Positions 16,979-25,366 of a stretch of DNA of 64,000 bases are shown here, piece by piece. Numbering within the stretch: the stretch's first letter is position 1; every line of letters starts with the position of its first letter. The translations under genes were made by a program, and so were the position numbers. This DNA comes from Acidobacteriaceae bacterium (GTDB taxonomy: Bacteria; Acidobacteriota; Terriglobia; Terriglobales; Acidobacteriaceae), in the NCBI GenBank assembly GCA_027449965.1, contig DAIDKP010000023.1, forward strand, positions 1-64,000. Direction: 5' to 3'. The notes under the pieces are model-generated. The model did no database searches. It was not told where the DNA came from and saw nothing but the letters and a program-made list of their open reading frames with translations.

Positions 16979-19900
16979 TCAAGACGATTCCTTATCCCGG
17001 TTCAGCGATGGGATGGGCGCTTCCGGCGTGCCGGAAGCCGTGGACTGGGCGGCATCGATCACCGTCTCAGGATCACCCTGATCACTTTTGCGCTCGTCGC
17101 CTCGCCCGGCGGTGACAACAGCTGAATTTTCAGCGTCGATCGCCGTCGGATTCAGCAACCGCAAAAGCTTGTCCAGCCGATAGCCGGCAACCAAGGCAGC
17201 CTCTGTGACGCGCGCAAGATTTGCCTCCAGTGCCGCCAAAGCCAGCCTGGATTTCTGCGCAGACTCCTCGGTGGATTCGGGCGTTCCGGCCAGCGCTGCA
17301 ATGCGCATCAGCTCCGGCAGCGCGATCCAGCAAAGCATCGTCTCCAGGCCTTCCTGCCGAAGGTATTCGACGCCCTCGTGCGAGTGGACTCCGGTCAGCC
17401 AGGCCACGTCGCTGTCTTCAAAGAAAGCAGGCCATACAGCAGGATCCGCCAGCGGATGGGAGCCGCTCCATCGCAGCAGAATCCGAATCCGCGCCGCCGT
17501 TTGCCAGGTCTGCTCCGTTTCCATTCCAAGCGAACGCAGGTGCTCGGCCAGCGCGGGCCGCAGATACATCTCATCAAAAGACTGAGCCGCCAGCCAGGGC
17601 TGTGATGCGCTGCTGCGTGGCAGCAGAGAATCGAGCAGCAGCCAGGCCAGCAGCGGTGCCCAGACCAGCTCCAGCGACTGACTGGCAGAGGTGGGTAGCA
17701 GTGAGCGGACCGCCGCCGGCCACGCCACCGAAAAATGCTGCGACAAGGCAGGCAGGCGAGTCGCGGCCAACAGAAGCAGTCGCAGTTCCGGTTCGTCCAT
17801 CGTTCCAGCTTTTCCTGAGGCACCTGCCGAGGGTGGATCGAGGCTCGCACTTGCTTCAGCGGCACTCCGGGTATCAGAGACAGAAGTGCTGGTGATCTGG
17901 ATATCGGGGACTGCTCGAACTTCGGCAGCATCCTTCATCGCCGAATCCACCATCGCTTCGGACAGCTCCTGCTCCACCATCCGAGCCAGCTTCTTCACCG
18001 AGCGCAGCAGCAAGGTCAACTCTGCGGAGTCGACCGCTGGCGGAGCCGAAGCAAGCTCCACCAGCCTGTGGAGCGACTCGCGCCCGAGTGCATTGGCCAG
18101 CGCTTCATGCAGCGGGCGCAGGCGCATCCTGCCCAGCGCCTCGTCCAGATCATGGACACCGCGTCCGGCCAGGGAGTCGCACAGCGCGTCCCAGGGCACA
18201 TCCTCTGTGGGGTGCAGGATGTGCCAGTCCAGCAACACGGCGCGCTGATAGGCGTGCAGCTCAAGCTGAAGGCCATAGGTGTGGAAGTCGGTGGCGCGGC
18301 GCAGATGCCGGAGTCCGGTGGCCTGATCGCGCCAGGAGACGATCAGCCCCTGTTCATGCGGCAGGTCCAGCGCATCGGCCAGCACGCGTTGGCGCATCCT
18401 GCCCGATTCCTTGTCCATGTAGGCAGCCGAGATCAACAGATGCCCGCGCGTTGATCCAAAGCGATTGTTATAAAGCACCAGCGCTCGCTGGTCTCCGGCC
18501 CGGTTGGAGTAGGCAAAGACATTCTCGTCCACTGCGCCGTGGTCAGTGACAAAGTCGAAGAGAACAAAGTGCGTACTCTCGCTGAAGAGCCAGCGGCGTT
18601 CCAGCAGCGGCGCAATCTCGCGCTGGTGCCGCGCAATCAGGTCTGCACGCGGCTGCTCGCTCATGCGCGCCTGCTTGAACTCCATCCCGTAGCGTTCGGT
18701 GTAGCCCTCGATCTGCCCGTGACCCAACATGGGCAATCCCGGCAATGTCGCCAGCAGCGTGGTCACGCCAAAACACTTGTCGCCATCGCCAAACTGGTCG
18801 ATCGCCGTGCGTTCATCGGGATTGCTCATGAAGTTGACATAGCGCTTGAGGATGTCCGGATCAAACTCGATGGTCTTCTTCAGATAGGAACGGTATTTGG
18901 CGTTCTCCTCATCGCGCAGCATATGCATGAAGGCACTGTTGTAGACGCGGTGCATGCCCAGCGTGCGGACGAAGTAGCCTTCCAGCAGCCAGAAAGCCTC
19001 GGCCAGCAGCAGCGTGCCGGGCACCTCCGCAGCCACGCGATCCACCACCTCGCGCCAGAACTCGGCAGGCATCAGCGCGTCAAACTCCTCCTGAGAGATG
19101 GCGCATTCCGCTCGCGAAGGGATGGAGCCGGTGGTGCCGGGCAGTGGAAACCATAGCCGCTGCACATGACGCTTGGCCAGCACCATCGCCGCATCAAAGC
19201 GAATGATCGGAAACATATGCGCCACGTGCAGGATGGTTCGGATCACGTGCTCGCGTACCCAGTGTTTGGAGTAGTCCAGCTGTGCCGTGTCGTTCCATGC
19301 AAACGAGGTGCCATCGTTGCCGTGAAAGACAAAGCGCGTCTGGCCGTCGTGGTGATGACGCAGGCGAAAGACCACGGCGGCGTCGCTCTGGTCGTAGTAG
19401 TGGTCCTCGATCTTGATCTCGACGCGGCTGTCCGGTGAGATATCCGGCCCGTTGAAGCTGTAGCCGGGAAACGGACTGTACGGCAGCGACAGAAACCAGT
19501 CCGGATGGTCAATCACCCAGTTGGAGTCGATGCCCATGTGGTTCGGCACCATGTCGCTCGCCAGCCGAAGACCAAACCGCGCAGCGCGATCACGCAGGCT
19601 GGCATAAGCGCTGCCGCCGCCCAGGTCTTCCGCAATCGAGTAGTCACGCAGCGAGTAGGCGCTGGCCACGGCGTCGGCCTGCCCACGCAGCCGCTTGATC
19701 GTCCGCGAGGCGACGCTGCGCTCCCACAGGCCGATCAGCCACAGCGCGTTGATGCCGCGCGCGGCCAGCAGTTGCAGCTCTTCGTCGGGAATCTGATCGA
19801 GCCGATGAATGTGGCGAAGATATTTCTGCGAAAGCTGCTCCAGCCAGACATAGGTGCTTTTGGCCAGCAGCACAACGTTCGGCATCCACGCCTGATCCGC

Positions 19901-20866
19901 GCTGAAGGCTTCATACTCGTGCAACGGCGCCTGATAGTCCGCCGAATAGCGGCGCGTGCGTTGACCATCCGGGCCAATCATAAATTCGCGCTGCCAGTCC
20001 TCCTCAAAACCCACATACTCATCGCCGCGAAATCCGTGGTCACTGCGTCCGGGCGCGCCGTGCTGATGCCGATCCGGTCCTGGCGGGTTGAACTGCATCC
20101 AGATGGCGATTTCCTCTTCCTTGACCGTGCTGATCGCCAGCAACAACCGTCGCAGATCCTGGCCAGTGTCGGGTCCAAGCAGCGGTGTCCAGCGCTCGCG
20201 AATGAACTCAAGCTGCGCCGTGATCGACTCCGGTGCGGCCAGCATCGGCGCGGCCAGAGCCTGATAGAGCGTGCCGATCTCCGCGTCAAGAGGCGGGCGC
20301 GAATTCAGGAACTCCGGCAGCGCGGCGGAGACCGCAGCATAGTCGGTCTCCACGCGCAGCTCGGTGTCGTCAAAGATCTCACGGAATTTCGCAAACGCGG
20401 GATTTCGATTGGCCAGCCACAGCAGCGTCAGCTCTTCCAGTGCGGCCTCGCGATGCGAGATTCCGTCCGAGGCGCCAGCCAGCCACTCGCTCGCCGTCAC
20501 CAGTCCCTGATAGACCGCGACGCTGGGAAAACGCTCGACGAAGGCCAGTAGCAGCCGATCCAGATTTTCTGCGCCAATCTGCTCCGCGAAAAGGCGCAGC
20601 GCGTCGGTGTGCAGCGTTGGATCGATCTCGCGTCGATAGTGAGCGATGAGCGCGTGGCTCAGCTCATCGATGATGCCCATGGCAAACAGTGCGCCCGCGT
20701 GCACCACTCGCTCCGGATCGCTTTGTGCCTGGCGCAACTGGGTCAGCCGCGTGGCAAATCGACGACACGCCGTCACGTCGGCAAAGATCACATTGCCCGT
20801 GAAGCTGAAAAGCAATCCATCCACCTGGAGCTGGTTGCGCAGCGAACGTGCAATGTGAAATTCCAT
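16979..20866 (-). CDS. Giant GH13-like alpha-amylase family protein (about 1295 aa)
   Basis: Weak GH13 motifs sit in the middle of a very long chain: DMVPNHMG (about 437-444), IIRFDAA with the presumed nucleophile Asp558, LLLAEAFW with the presumed acid/base Glu623, and FMSNPDERT where Asp684 follows Pro instead of the usual His. About 430 residues precede and 500 follow the barrel, with no domain recognised; the C-terminal part is Ala/Leu-rich and low in identity to anything known to me. No signal peptide is seen, so a cytoplasmic role in maltodextrin or glycogen metabolism is possible. ATG 20866 is preferred over TTG 20893 because of GGAG 8 nt upstream. Confidence 0.7.
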   Translation of the reverse strand: MEFHIARSLRNQLQVDGLLFSFTGNVIFADVTACRRFATRLTQLRQAQSDPERVVHAGALFAMGIIDELSHALIAHYRREIDPTLHTDALRLFAEQIGAENLDRLLLAFVERFPSVAVYQGLVTASEWLAGASDGISHREAALEELTLLWLANRNPAFAKFREIFDDTELRVETDYAAVSAALPEFLNSRPPLDAEIGTLYQALAAPMLAAPESITAQLEFIRERWTPLLGPDTGQDLRRLLLAISTVKEEEIAIWMQFNPPGPDRHQHGAPGRSDHGFRGDEYVGFEEDWQREFMIGPDGQRTRRYSADYQAPLHEYEAFSADQAWMPNVVLLAKSTYVWLEQLSQKYLRHIHRLDQIPDEELQLLAARGINALWLIGLWERSVASRTIKRLRGQADAVASAYSLRDYSIAEDLGGGSAYASLRDRAARFGLRLASDMVPNHMGIDSNWVIDHPDWFLSLPYSPFPGYSFNGPDISPDSRVEIKIEDHYYDQSDAAVVFRLRHHHDGQTRFVFHGNDGTSFAWNDTAQLDYSKHWVREHVIRTILHVAHMFPIIRFDAAMVLAKRHVQRLWFPLPGTTGSIPSRAECAISQEEFDALMPAEFWREVVDRVAAEVPGTLLLAEAFWLLEGYFVRTLGMHRVYNSAFMHMLRDEENAKYRSYLKKTIEFDPDILKRYVNFMSNPDERTAIDQFGDGDKCFGVTTLLATLPGLPMLGHGQIEGYTERYGMEFKQARMSEQPRADLIARHQREIAPLLERRWLFSESTHFVLFDFVTDHGAVDENVFAYSNRAGDQRALVLYNNRFGSTRGHLLISAAYMDKESGRMRQRVLADALDLPHEQGLIVSWRDQATGLRHLRRATDFHTYGLQLELHAYQRAVLLDWHILHPTEDVPWDALCDSLAGRGVHDLDEALGRMRLRPLHEALANALGRESLHRLVELASAPPAVDSAELTLLLRSVKKLARMVEQELSEAMVDSAMKDAAEVRAVPDIQITSTSVSDTRSAAEASASLDPPSAGASGKAGTMDEPELRLLLLAATRLPALSQHFSVAWPAAVRSLLPTSASQSLELVWAPLLAWLLLDSLLPRSSASQPWLAAQSFDEMYLRPALAEHLRSLGMETEQTWQTAARIRILLRWSGSHPLADPAVWPAFFEDSDVAWLTGVHSHEGVEYLRQEGLETMLCWIALPELMRIAALAGTPESTEESAQKSRLALAALEANLARVTEAALVAGYRLDKLLRLLNPTAIDAENSAVVTAGRGDERKSDQGDPETVIDAAQSTASGTPEAPIPSLNRDKESS

Positions 20867-20953
20867 GAGGACGGCTCCAGTCAGTGACAGCAATGCGCAA
20901 AGCCACGCATCACAGGTTCATGGTATCGGCTGGGGTGGCCGATGCGCACAAAT

Positions 20954-22390
20954 TTAAACAATCTTCATGGCGACCGGATCCCAATGGACGATCGAGTCGC
21001 GCTCATAGCTCAGATTACTCAGCAGAGCTGCGCCCGCAGCGCGAAAGCCGAAGACCGCATCTTCCACCACGGGCGTGCGTGTGCGCACGGCGTGGAAGAA
21101 GTTCGCAAAGTGGTCATAGCTGTCGTTGTATCCCTCCGGAGCCGCGTAGCGATCAAGCGCCACCGGCGGCGGACCGACAGGGTGCTGCGACGGATAGTGC
21201 ATCGCATACTGCGTGCGCATGGTGCGCTGCATGGCTTCAGTAAATGTGCCCACGGTCAGTCCGGGCGCGGTCTCTCGCGGCGTGCGGCTCACGGTGACCG
21301 CGTTGCCGGAGATCTCCAGAATGCCCTCCGATCCGGTAAAGGTCAGGCCCTCGTTTTCCTGCCCGCCATCCACAAAGTTCACGCGGAGATTGAGGTTGAA
21401 GCCTTCGGGGTAGTCAAACAGCGCCAGCATGACGTCCGGAACGTTGCGGCCATCCTTCCAGAAGCGCAGACCGCCGGTGGCCATGGCGCGCGTGGGGCCT
21501 TTGGCTCCGGTGATGAAATGCGTGCCGCTGAAAAGATGGACAAAGAGGTCGCCGGCGACACCGGAGCCGTAGGCTTTCCACTTGCGCCACTGAAAAAACT
21601 GCTCGGCGCTGAAGGGAATCTGCGGCGCTGTGCCCAGGAAGCGTCGCCAGTCGCAGGTCTCCGTCGAAGCATCCAGCGGGATGGTGTAGTCCCACGCGCC
21701 GATGGCGGAGTTGCGATCCCAGTGTGCAGTCACCATGTTGAGCTGGCCAATCGCTCCCGCAGCCAGCAGATCCCGGGCCTTGGCGTAAAGCATCGAGCTG
21801 ACGCGCTGCGAGCCAATCTGCAGAATGCGTCCCGTCGAATGCGCCGCTTCAATCATCTCCGGCCCATCGGAGTAGAGGTGGATCATCGGTTTCTCGCAGT
21901 ACACATCCTTGCCCGCGCGCATGGCATCCACGGCGGCCTGCTTGTGCCAGTGGTCGGGCGTGGCGATGAGCACGGCGTCCACATCGCTGCGAGCCAGAAT
22001 CTCGCGATAATCGCGCGTGGTGAACAGCGTGCTGCCCCAGCGTTCACGGCAGTGGTCCAGGCGGCCCTGATAGCAGTCTGCGACAGCCACCAGCTCAACG
22101 CCCGGCACCTGCAACGCAACGCTCGTGTCGTACTGGCCCTGCCCGCCGGCACCCACCAGCGCCAGGCGAATCCGGTCATTGGCGGAGGTGGTTGCAGACT
22201 CAGACTCCGGTTGTGCAACCAGCGCGTGGAGGCGCGGACCGGCAAGGCTTGCAGCGGTCAGAACTCCGGCAGTACGAAGAAAGCTCCGGCGGTCCTGAAG
22301 GGACTGTTCCGTTGCAGGTGGCGCGGCCGAGGTTGTTCGTTGCGCTTCCCCCGATATCCCGGATGGCGTGGACGGAATCTGCTTGGACAT
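20954..22390 (-). CDS. Tat-exported Gfo/Idh/MocA family oxidoreductase
   Basis: A 478-residue NAD(P)-dependent sugar-type oxidoreductase. A twin-arginine signal (DRRSFLRTAGVLTAASLAG, RR near residues 34-35) precedes the Rossmann fold with IRLALVGAGGQGQ. The AGKDVYCEKPM motif carries the family's catalytic-region lysine. The C-terminal half is the usual substrate-binding domain. Such periplasmic members are common in sugar-degrading Acidobacteriota and Planctomycetota, and the substrate cannot be named. ATG 22390 has AGGAG 8 nt upstream. It lies close behind the GH13-like gene's 5' end but reads toward it. Confidence 0.9.
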   Translation of the reverse strand: MSKQIPSTPSGISGEAQRTTSAAPPATEQSLQDRRSFLRTAGVLTAASLAGPRLHALVAQPESESATTSANDRIRLALVGAGGQGQYDTSVALQVPGVELVAVADCYQGRLDHCRERWGSTLFTTRDYREILARSDVDAVLIATPDHWHKQAAVDAMRAGKDVYCEKPMIHLYSDGPEMIEAAHSTGRILQIGSQRVSSMLYAKARDLLAAGAIGQLNMVTAHWDRNSAIGAWDYTIPLDASTETCDWRRFLGTAPQIPFSAEQFFQWRKWKAYGSGVAGDLFVHLFSGTHFITGAKGPTRAMATGGLRFWKDGRNVPDVMLALFDYPEGFNLNLRVNFVDGGQENEGLTFTGSEGILEISGNAVTVSRTPRETAPGLTVGTFTEAMQRTMRTQYAMHYPSQHPVGPPPVALDRYAAPEGYNDSYDHFANFFHAVRTRTPVVEDAVFGFRAAGAALLSNLSYERDSIVHWDPVAMKIV

Positions 22391-22604
22391 GAGAAATCTC
22401 CTGGTGCAACTCGAAAGAGAACGATAGAAGCAATCCCCTGCGCTCGGCAAGAGGATAAGGGAAAGAGTCTGAGCAGAGGCCGGGAGAGGAGCTTGTCAGA
22501 CGGAATGTTTTTCCTCTGTCTTGAATGGTATTCATCTTTCCCGCGAGCATGTCGATTACAAGACTGAAGTCCAGATCACAGCAGACTTCCATGAGAGTTG
22601 ACCC

Positions 22605-22820
22605 ATGAAATCGCGATCGCTCGGACTCTGTTTTCTGTGGATGACAGGTGCCGCCACGTGTGCGGTAGGACTGCTCTTTGGTGCAATCGGGTGGATGTTT
22701 ACACGTGATCATGATCTGCGGGTAGCCCAGCAGCAGATCGCCGGGCAGACCAGGATGCTCACCACCGCCAGCCAGCTCAACGCTCGGGTGCAGAGCTTCC
22801 AGCTTCAGGAGCAGAACTGA
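22605..22820 (+). CDS. Small single-span membrane protein, unknown
   Basis: 71 residues: a basic N-terminus, one hydrophobic segment (about residues 7-32, LCFLWMTGAATCAVGLLFGAIGW), then a Gln-rich polar tail of about 38 residues that could form a short helix. It is not recognised as a named family. A GAGAG stretch lies upstream of ATG 22605. It is divergent from the oxidoreductase and convergent with the yceH gene. The coding call rests on membrane-protein-like composition and isolation from other genes. Confidence 0.45.
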   Translation: MKSRSLGLCFLWMTGAATCAVGLLFGAIGWMFTRDHDLRVAQQQIAGQTRMLTTASQLNARVQSFQLQEQN

Positions 22821-22842
22821 CCCACGTGTCAGGCAGGCGCTT

Positions 22843-23604
22843 CTATCGCGCGCCGCCTTTGCGCAATCCCTCCACCATCCGTCGCAGCTCCAGCAGTTCC
22901 CGCGTAAGCACGGCTACCTCCGCCTCCAGTTGCACCACGCGCTCGGCCAGATCAACCGGCTCAGCCGCTGCAGCTTCCACCGCCGAGGGCGCATCCGCCA
23001 CCGCCGGACGTTGAAAGTCAAAGCTCTCTTCGCGCGCCGCGATCACTGGCGGCGGCGCAAACCAGCTTGCATCGTCCGGCGCCAGCGGCAGCGTCTCCGG
23101 CTCGTCCGGGTCAGCGGCAAACAGATGCGTGTAGCGCGATTCCTTGGTGCCGGGCTGGCGCGGCAAGATGCGCGCCAGCGTTGGCTCGTGCATCATCAGC
23201 CGCTGCAGCACGGCAAGCACGTCGGCGACCTCTTCAAAGGGAAAGATTCTCTCCGTGCGGCTGCGCAACTCGCCCGGAGTCTGTGCCCCGCGCAGCAGCA
23301 ACACGCACAGGACAGCGGCTTCGGCGCGCGTCAGGTTCAGTGCTTCCTGGATGGTGTGCTCATATTTCGCCACGCGGCCCGAGTCGCGCGACTGCTGTGC
23401 CAGGCGCGCTCTGGATAGCTCATGCACGGCCGCTCGCACGGCGTCTTCATCGAGCGTCATCACCGGCTCGCGATTGTTTTTCTGGTTGCTGGCATTCACC
23501 AGAGCGTTCAGTGAAAGAGGATAGTATTCCGGCGTAGTGGCTTCTTTTTCCATCAGCGCGCCCAGCGCGCGCACGGCAGCAGGAGTGAGTGACGGGAGGG
23601 TCAT
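22843..23604 (-). CDS. yceH: YceH family protein (DUF480)
   Basis: A 253-residue protein with the two winged-helix-like halves of the family. Landmarks are VRALGALMEKEATTPEYYPLSLNALVNASNQKNNREPV near the N-terminus, VAKYEHTIQEALNL in the middle, and LRGAQTPGELRSRTERIFPF. An acidic linker and a C-terminal coiled coil (AERVVQLEAEVAVLTRELLELRRMV) follow. The family is widely conserved but its molecular role is not established. It starts 13 nt after the end of the HD-GYP gene, so the two probably share a transcript. Confidence 0.92.
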   Translation of the reverse strand: MTLPSLTPAAVRALGALMEKEATTPEYYPLSLNALVNASNQKNNREPVMTLDEDAVRAAVHELSRARLAQQSRDSGRVAKYEHTIQEALNLTRAEAAVLCVLLLRGAQTPGELRSRTERIFPFEEVADVLAVLQRLMMHEPTLARILPRQPGTKESRYTHLFAADPDEPETLPLAPDDASWFAPPPVIAAREESFDFQRPAVADAPSAVEAAAAEPVDLAERVVQLEAEVAVLTRELLELRRMVEGLRKGGAR

Positions 23605-23616
23605 TCGCTCATTGTG

Positions 23617-25041
23617 TCAGATTGCGCTGGCACTGGGGGAGCCTTGCCTGTGCAAGCCGCCGTTCAACACGCGCACCAGCGCTTCAAAGCACTCGGCATC
23701 CAGCTTGTGCGGCACGTCCTTACGCATGATTTCAATCACACGCGCTGTATCCAGCGCCTCGCGATAGGGGCGCGTCTCTGAGAGCGCGCCATAGATATCC
23801 GCCACAGTCAGAATGCGCGAGTCCAGCGAAAGCTGGGCTGCCACAAGCCCATCCGGATAGCCGCTGCCGTCCAGCTTTTCATGGTGCTGCCCGGCAATCC
23901 GAGCAATGTCCTCAAAGCGATCAATTCTTCGCAAAATCTCTTCCGACAGTCGGGAATGCCCCTTGATGACCGCAAACTCTTCCGCCGTCAGTCGCCCCGG
24001 TTTGTCCAGAATCGTATTGGAGATGCTCAGCTTCCCGAGATCGTGCAACAACGCCGCGCGATAGATGCGCTGTATGCGTGCCGGTGCCAGTCCCAGCTCG
24101 CGAGCAATCGCCACGGCGGCGTCCGTTACGCCGATCGAGTGGGCAAAGGTGAAGGAGGATTTTGCATCCACTACCTCGGCAAAGGCATGACAGATCGAGT
24201 CGATATCCGAGTCCGCAAGCTCACCTCCTGATTCCGGCTCGCGATCCTGCACGGCCTGGTGCTGATCGTCGATCGCGCTGATGCGAGCCAGTTCTCCGCT
24301 TTGGTAGAGCAGGTTGGTAATGCGCACAAGCTCAGGATCGAACCAGCGACGGCTTCGCGCATTCATCTCGCGCATGGCTTCATCCAGGCCCATCCCCGGC
24401 CCGGTCTCTGAGGCAAACACATCCAGATGCTGCGCCACGGCGAGAATTCGTGCTACCATCGGAATCGCTTCTCCGCGCAGACGATCGGGATACCCGCTCC
24501 CGTCCCAGTGCTCGTCCAGATGGTGGATCGCATCAACGGTCGCTCTCGGAAGACCGATGCGCCTCGCGATCGAGGCTCCTCGGTCACAGCGCATCTCAAT
24601 CATCGTGCGATTGTTCGTGTGCTGATCCATCGCCAGCCGCACAATTCGCGCCATCCGCTCCATCGCCGAGCCATTCGGCAAGGCTCGTCGCCACAGTGCC
24701 ACCACTGCCGCCACCGATGGCCGCGTCCAATCCAGAAACTTCACATCGCGCTTCATCAGTCGGTCGTCCCCGCCTATCAGCAGGCACATCCGCTGAGAGT
24801 TGCTGCTGCATCCCACATCCTTCAGCAGTGCCGCATAGTAAAGCTCCGATTGCTCGGCGGCAGTCAGGCCAAGCTCGTCTGCCATGCGCAGTGCGTAAAG
24901 ACACACGCGCTCTGCATGTCCGGGAACTGCGCCTTCAGTCAGGTCCAACGCGTAAGAAAGTGCGGAAAGGATCTGACGGCGAGGAACTCCCGAACGGGAC
25001 ACAGAAAGGCCGGGGTTGGGAAACGAAAGCACGGGAGTCAT
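23617..25041 (-). CDS. Tandem HD-GYP domain protein, probable c-di-GMP phosphodiesterase
   Basis: 474 residues with two HD-GYP-like units. The C-terminal unit is complete: HDLGKLSISN with the metal-binding HD, then a later HHEKLDGSGYPDG for the GYP motif. The N-terminal unit is degenerate: the HD position reads LKDVGCS, although HWDGSGYPDRLRGE keeps the GYP part. The C-terminal unit likely hydrolyses c-di-GMP, while the N-terminal one may only be structural or sensory. No receiver or transmembrane segment is seen, so it is cytoplasmic. ATG 25041 follows GAGGTG. It is upstream of yceH on the same strand. Confidence 0.9.
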   Translation of the reverse strand: MTPVLSFPNPGLSVSRSGVPRRQILSALSYALDLTEGAVPGHAERVCLYALRMADELGLTAAEQSELYYAALLKDVGCSSNSQRMCLLIGGDDRLMKRDVKFLDWTRPSVAAVVALWRRALPNGSAMERMARIVRLAMDQHTNNRTMIEMRCDRGASIARRIGLPRATVDAIHHLDEHWDGSGYPDRLRGEAIPMVARILAVAQHLDVFASETGPGMGLDEAMREMNARSRRWFDPELVRITNLLYQSGELARISAIDDQHQAVQDREPESGGELADSDIDSICHAFAEVVDAKSSFTFAHSIGVTDAAVAIARELGLAPARIQRIYRAALLHDLGKLSISNTILDKPGRLTAEEFAVIKGHSRLSEEILRRIDRFEDIARIAGQHHEKLDGSGYPDGLVAAQLSLDSRILTVADIYGALSETRPYREALDTARVIEIMRKDVPHKLDAECFEALVRVLNGGLHRQGSPSASAI

Positions 25042-25366
25042 GCACCACCTCAATAGAAAAACGAAACAGGACCTATATAGGATGTATCGGCTAAGCCAAG
25101 CGGAGCAAACAGACAATCGTCCCATGAAAAAATATGCGCCGTTTGTTCACCGAAAATGCTACATCGGAACCATGCGTAAGAAGCAGCCTGCTGCCATTGC
25201 GACACAGCTCGCACAGGAGCAGGCTGGCTTCGGGCATTTGTAACTACATTTATCCTCAAAGGCTTATGCGTCGACTCCTGCGCAAGCGCATCCCGTGACA
25301 AGCGGAATCTCCCGCACATACAATCACCTAAGACAGCATCATGCAAGTCGGATTTGTTTTTCAGCC
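25042..25366. other. Divergent intergenic region between HD-GYP and FG-GAP genes
   Basis: 325 nt without a supported gene. A possible - strand promoter is TTGGCT (25099-25094) with TATAGG (25077-25072), 16-nt spacing, about 30 nt before the HD-GYP start. A CCTATATAGG palindrome overlaps its -10. Nothing clear was found for the + strand gene. Confidence 0.4.

Noticed and set aside
20942..22567. 541-codon + strand frame opposite the Gfo/Idh/MocA gene
   Set aside because: It is the antisense of a gene with a clear Tat signal and Rossmann motif.
25016..25243. 75-codon + strand frame in the HD-GYP/FG-GAP spacer
   Set aside because: It overlaps the HD-GYP start and probable promoter, and has no ribosome-binding site or recognisable feature.
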